A stretch of 64,000 nt of DNA from Neolewinella xylanilytica (lineage in GTDB: Bacteria > Bacteroidota > Bacteroidia > Chitinophagales > Saprospiraceae): contig NZ_PTJC01000005.1 in assembly GCF_002934605.1 (NCBI RefSeq), forward strand, positions 1,302,001 through 1,366,000. The letters are read 5' to 3'. Both the position numbers and the translations under genes were made by a program. This document shows, in pieces, positions 60,822-64,000 of this stretch (within the stretch, counting starts at the first letter, position 1; every line of letters begins with the position of its first letter). The notes below the pieces were generated by a model, which ran no database searches, had not been told where the DNA came from, and worked only from the letters and a program-made list of their open reading frames with translations.

Positions 60822-62285
60822 TCAATCCTGCCGCTCGTAAATGTATAGCTGGGCATCCAGGCTGTCGACCAGCGTAAAATCTTCCAGCAAGCGGTCGGTC
60901 AGGGGAGTGAAGAAGGCCGGATCCCCGGGGTGGCGCACCACGTAGCGCAGCTTGGAGTTGGCCAACAGTTTTTCGGCTTCCGCCCGCTCGTCCAGTTGGT
61001 AGGTGCGTACGTACTCGGGATAAAACATAAGGGCGGTGTGTACGAAGGGCGTAGGCACGTCCCGGTCGAGTAAGTAATAGCTGATCTGATGGCTGGTCAC
61101 GCTAAAGAATTGCTCTTCGGGGGCCAGCCGTTCCCGGAAATAATCGGCGATCATTTCCGGACGGTCCGTCTTGCCGGTGTAGCGCACGTAGTGAATTACC
61201 CCAAGCAGGGCGGCTAGGCCGGTCAACCCGTAAACCACCACACGCCGTGACAGCCACCGGCGGACTCCCCCCCAGGCCTGCACTCGCTCGTCAAGAAAGG
61301 CGGCCGCCAGGAGGCACAGGGCCGGGTGCAACTGAACCTGGTAGTAGCCGAAGCGCCTGCCCGGACTCAGGATCATGATGGCTACCAGCGCGAAATACAC
61401 CAGTAGGTAGTACAGCCATACCCGATTGGTACCCCGACGGTACGCCGCGTGGACGGCTACGGCAGCCGGAATCACCAGGATGGCGTACCGGAGCAGGTAT
61501 TCGCCCAGGAATTGGAGGCGCAGGTACCAGGCGAGTTCCGCCGGGTACCTGCTATTGACGGTGAAGGTGTAATACAGCAGTTCATCCACCATACCCAGAC
61601 GTAGGTAATGGGCATAGACCACGAGTAGCGGCACGCAAAAGCCCGCCACCAGCCAGGCGGCGGATAGCAGGCCCACCACCACTTGCCGACGTCGCCACCA
61701 GTAATACCACAGGGCGAACAGTCCGGTAGCCAGGCTCTCCGCGGCGGCGAAGGGCTTGATGATTACCGCCGTTCCGAGTAGCAGGCCCATCGCCGGCCAG
61801 TGCCAGCGGGGCGGGTCGGCGGTGGGCGCCGGGGCGCGGGGAGCAATGCCCAACGCGAGGGCGGCGGCCGTCAGGCAATTGAAGAACAACTCGCTGTTGG
61901 GGCCCAACCCGTAATCGGAAAAGAGGGAGCAGGCGAAAACGTAAGCCATCCCGGCGGCCGACCCCACGCGGTCGCTACCGGTGGCACGGCGGCCGGCCCA
62001 GTACAGCGCCCAGGCCGTCAGCGCCACGAAGAGGTGGGTTGCCAGACGTATCCCCGGTATGCTGCCCCCGGTCAATTTGATCAGGCCGGCGTACAACCAA
62101 AAAACACCGATGGGTTTGGTGTCGAAGATGTCGCGCAGGTAGACTTTCCCGTTGAGCATCTCCCGGGCGATGACCAGGTAAGTGCTTTCGTCGTGGTTGA
62201 TCACGGAAATGAAGGAACTGCCCCAGCGGAGCAGGAGCGACAGCCCGATGAAGAGAAACAAGGTGGGCCAGGGGCGGAGCGACAT
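60822..62285 (-). CDS. GT39/PMT-like membrane glycosyltransferase (tandem paralogue 2)
   Basis: The ATG at 62285 (MSLRPWPTLFLFIG) is chosen and gives 487 residues; the open frame upstream continues to 62342. It shares with its neighbour SVINHDESTYLVIAREMLNGKVYLRDIFDTKPIGVFWLY, the helix pattern and a C-terminal domain with DRPEMIADYFRERLAPEEQ, VTSHQISYYLLDRDVPTPFVH and AEKLLANSKLRYVV. The pair is a tandem duplication. A segment with the dispersed GC-rich motif (61824-61844) lies inside the gene in a Pro/Ala-rich loop (APRAPAPTADPP) that the paralogue lacks. It should act on a polyprenyl-linked sugar; donor and acceptor are unknown. Confidence 0.85.
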   Translation of the reverse strand: MSLRPWPTLFLFIGLSLLLRWGSSFISVINHDESTYLVIAREMLNGKVYLRDIFDTKPIGVFWLYAGLIKLTGGSIPGIRLATHLFVALTAWALYWAGRRATGSDRVGSAAGMAYVFACSLFSDYGLGPNSELFFNCLTAAALALGIAPRAPAPTADPPRWHWPAMGLLLGTAVIIKPFAAAESLATGLFALWYYWWRRRQVVVGLLSAAWLVAGFCVPLLVVYAHYLRLGMVDELLYYTFTVNSRYPAELAWYLRLQFLGEYLLRYAILVIPAAVAVHAAYRRGTNRVWLYYLLVYFALVAIMILSPGRRFGYYQVQLHPALCLLAAAFLDERVQAWGGVRRWLSRRVVVYGLTGLAALLGVIHYVRYTGKTDRPEMIADYFRERLAPEEQFFSVTSHQISYYLLDRDVPTPFVHTALMFYPEYVRTYQLDERAEAEKLLANSKLRYVVRHPGDPAFFTPLTDRLLEDFTLVDSLDAQLYIYERQD

Positions 62286-62369
62286 GGGACCAAATTTAGT
62301 ATAAGTCCCGGCTGCCAGGAGGTCCATTTGTGCGCCTACCATCCCGGGGTCGGGTTCCGACGGTGATCC

Positions 62370-62389
62370 GTTCCCGCGCCCCGGCGCCC
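62370..62389 (-). repeat. Dispersed 20-bp GC-rich motif, copy 6
   Basis: The minus strand reads GGGCGCCGGGGCGCGGGAAC, identical to copy 2. It lies between the divergent GT39 and proB genes, about 55 bases before proB. Confidence 0.55.
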
Positions 62390-62431
62390 GACTATCTCTC
62401 TACCGAAGTACCCGCTATCCGACTACCGTAC

Positions 62432-62439
62432 TACCTTTG
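62432..62439 (+). promoter_or_regulatory. -7 promoter box (TACCTTTG) of proB
   Basis: TACCTTTG fits TAnnTTTG exactly and ends four bases before the proB ATG (62444), which suggests a nearly leaderless transcript. A -33 element was not clear. Confidence 0.55.
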
Positions 62440-62443
62440 CCCC

Positions 62444-63232
62444 ATGTACCAACGCCTAGTCATCAAGGTAGGAACCAACGTGCTCACCCGTGCCGACGGC
62501 CGGCTCGACATCACCAGCATCAGCAACCTCGTAGACCAGATCGCGGACCTGAAGCAGCGGGGGGTGGAGCTCGTGCTCGTCTCGTCCGGGGCGGTGGGGG
62601 CCGGGAAGGAATTGCTGCCCGGCCGTGCCAACGACGAGGCGGTAGCGCAGCGCCAGGTTTACTCCGCCATCGGGCAGGTCCGGCTCATGGAGTTGTACCG
62701 CAATCTCTTTGCCGGCCACCGGCTGCTCTGTGCCCAGGTGCTGGCTACGAAGGGTGATTTCCGCGACGACCTCCACTACGACAATATGCTCAACTGCTTC
62801 CGGGCGCTGTTGCAGGACGAGATCGTGCCCGTGGTAAACGAGAACGACGTGGTGGCCGTGACGGAGCTGATGTTTACTGACAACGACGAACTAGCCGGGC
62901 TGGTGGCACGGATGGTGAGCGCCGATGCCCTCGTGATCCTGAGCAGCGTAGAGGGACTCTACGACGGCCCGCCCGACCGGCACGAAAGCCGGCTCATTCC
63001 CCGGGTAGCCGCCCACGATACCGGTGTCGACGGCGTGGTACAGGCCCGACGCACCAGCGGCGGTCGCGGAGGAATGGCCACGAAACTCCGCATCGCCCGC
63101 GAAACCGCCACGGGGGGGATTCCCGTACTGATCGGTAACGGTCGCCGGCCGAACATCCTCTCCCATTTGTCGACCAACGACTGGCCCGGTACGGTAGTGG
63201 CGGCTACGGACAATAGCGCGGCTGCCGACTGA
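62444..63232 (+). CDS. proB: Glutamate 5-kinase, short form without PUA domain
   Basis: The ATG at 62444 (MYQRLVIKVGTNVLT) is chosen; the upstream frame lacks family features. The 262-residue amino acid kinase has KVGTNVLT (phosphate loop), LVSSGAVGAGKELL, PVVNENDVVAV, FTDNDELAGLVARMV and GGRGGMATKLRIA. The protein ends after the kinase domain and so lacks the C-terminal PUA domain found in E. coli ProB; such short forms are known in other bacteria. It phosphorylates glutamate in the first step of proline synthesis, in the cytoplasm. No proA gene is next to it in the window. The next gene starts 29 bases downstream. Confidence 0.94.
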   Translation: MYQRLVIKVGTNVLTRADGRLDITSISNLVDQIADLKQRGVELVLVSSGAVGAGKELLPGRANDEAVAQRQVYSAIGQVRLMELYRNLFAGHRLLCAQVLATKGDFRDDLHYDNMLNCFRALLQDEIVPVVNENDVVAVTELMFTDNDELAGLVARMVSADALVILSSVEGLYDGPPDRHESRLIPRVAAHDTGVDGVVQARRTSGGRGGMATKLRIARETATGGIPVLIGNGRRPNILSHLSTNDWPGTVVAATDNSAAAD

Positions 63233-63261
63233 GTTCTTACCCTTTATCCGCCATTCTCCGT

Positions 63262-64000
63262 ATGCGTATCCCCATTCTACTGGTTGTCCTGTTGACGCTG
63301 TGCTTTGCCTGCGAGGTGGACCGCGATTACCTCACCGGTGATAGCGTCGAATTACGCTTCAGCCTGGATACCCTCACCTTCGATACCGTGTTTACGGCCC
63401 GGGGCAGCGCCACGCGGGTCTTTACCGTATACAACGACGGCAGCGATCCGGTACTGATCGACCGCATCACGGTGGCCGGGGAAACCGGGGTCACCTTCAC
63501 CTTCAACGCAGATGGCACCATGGGGCCGGAAGTGGAAGACGTGGTGATCTTCGCCCAAGACAGCATCTTCGTCTTCGTGGAAGTGGAGGTGGACCCGACC
63601 GAACCGGAGGAGGTCAGTCCGTTCATTGCCACGGATCGCCTCCTTTTCGAAACCGGTGATTTTCAGCACGAGGTTACGCTAGAGGCCTACGGCCAGAACG
63701 CCCTTTACCTCAACGGATTTAACCGGGGCACCCTGGTCCAGCCCATTTGCCAGGACGGCACCTTTACCCTGCCAACGGAGCTGCCTACGGTGATCTATGG
63801 CTCGTTGGTCGTGGATTCCTGCGTGCTGCGGGCGTTGGCGGGCACCCGCATCTACTTTCACGGCGGCCTGCAGCGCGACGAACAACCCGGTGGCCTGGGC
63901 ATTTTCGAAGATGGATTCATCTATACCCTGCCGGCCGGCCGGATCGAGCTGCTGGGGACGCTGGAAGACCCGATTATCCTGGCAACGGACCGGTTGGAAG
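63262..64000 (+). CDS. Secreted lipoprotein, N-terminal part (continues beyond window)
   Basis: The ATG at 63262 starts a lipoprotein signal (LLVVLLTLCFAC, lipid Cys at about 16). The mature part begins with the Bacteroidota pattern LRFSLDTLTFDTVFTARGSATRVFTVYN and then a fibronectin/Ig-like beta domain (DPVLIDRITVAG...). Proteins with this start usually continue into a right-handed beta-helix and are of unknown, surface-linked function. The frame is open to the last base, so the C-terminus is not seen. It follows proB by 29 bases on the same strand. Confidence 0.75.
   Translation, partial: MRIPILLVVLLTLCFACEVDRDYLTGDSVELRFSLDTLTFDTVFTARGSATRVFTVYNDGSDPVLIDRITVAGETGVTFTFNADGTMGPEVEDVVIFAQDSIFVFVEVEVDPTEPEEVSPFIATDRLLFETGDFQHEVTLEAYGQNALYLNGFNRGTLVQPICQDGTFTLPTELPTVIYGSLVVDSCVLRALAGTRIYFHGGLQRDEQPGGLGIFEDGFIYTLPAGRIELLGTLEDPIILATDRLE

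Overview
The window looks like a GC-rich chromosome segment of a Bacteroidota bacterium, most likely a Saprospiria/Lewinella-type marine polymer degrader. This is inferred from the following: type IX secretion (T9SS) C-terminal tags on several secreted proteins (GH5 cellulase/xylanase, C25 peptidase, FG-GAP protein, small Cys-rich protein), a DUF4296 lipoprotein, TAnnTTTG-like -7 promoter boxes, a carboxypeptidase-type plug extension on a TonB receptor, futalosine-route menaquinone genes and a GC-rich genome. No rRNA, tRNA, CRISPR array, transposase or prophage gene was seen.

Layout. 1-6000: end of a PepSY membrane protein, a small outer-membrane barrel protein, an NAD(P)-binding SDR, then a secreted GH5 and a GH115 alpha-glucuronidase (glucuronoxylan breakdown). 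6000-19500: carbohydrate and small-molecule metabolism (zinc alcohol dehydrogenase, alditol-oxidase-like lipoprotein, SMP-30/NHL protein, Gfo/Idh/MocA oxidoreductase, a second copy of the barrel protein, M20 amidohydrolase with TauE/SafE exporter, GH43 lipoprotein, BNR sialidase-fold protein, NTF2-like protein, secreted amidohydrolase). 19500-27000: TonB-dependent receptor, a papain-fold protein lacking its catalytic Cys, a tandem-hairpin repeat, glutamyl-Q tRNA(Asp) synthetase, a YihY/BrkB protein and methylmalonyl-CoA mutase. 27000-34600: HAD phosphatase with APH-like kinase, glutamine-synthetase-like ligase, TVP38/DedA protein, a GACTAA repeat, dnaX, DUF4296 and SixA. 34700-38900: PhoB/PhoR-type two-component pair, then a BlaI repressor with an M56 BlaR1-like protease. 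38900-41600: mqnE, a histidine phosphatase and mqnA. 42300-57000: a giant C25 peptidase, a GT39 glycosyltransferase, an AT-rich island with a mosaic T9SS cargo gene, aspS, and a large FG-GAP/HYR surface protein. 56800-64000: polysaccharide deacetylase, a glycosyltransferase, two tandem GT39 paralogues, proB and the start of a lipoprotein.

How the parts fit. The GH5, GH115, GH43, alditol oxidase, lactonase-like and Gfo/Idh/MocA genes are consistent with xylan/glucuronoxylan use, but without a SusC/SusD pair. Secretion of the hydrolases and large surface proteins is expected to go through T9SS, whose core genes are not in the window. The right end is rich in envelope glycan genes.

Most interesting signals: (1) an A9 slippery run in dnaX whose -1 frame meets a stop two codons later, predicting a gamma-like product; (2) two identical dyad operators bracketing the TAnnTTTG promoter of the blaI gene, next to an M56 protease with no penicillin-binding sensor domain; (3) an AT-rich island that continues into the passenger half of a T9SS cargo gene; (4) a papain-like pseudoenzyme; (5) several repeat families (perfect 20-bp inverted repeat after the mutase, tandem 78-bp hairpin units, GACTAA mini-hairpin array, and a dispersed 20-bp GC-rich motif). 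I did not find one clear multi-gene system that I would call new; the items above are candidates.
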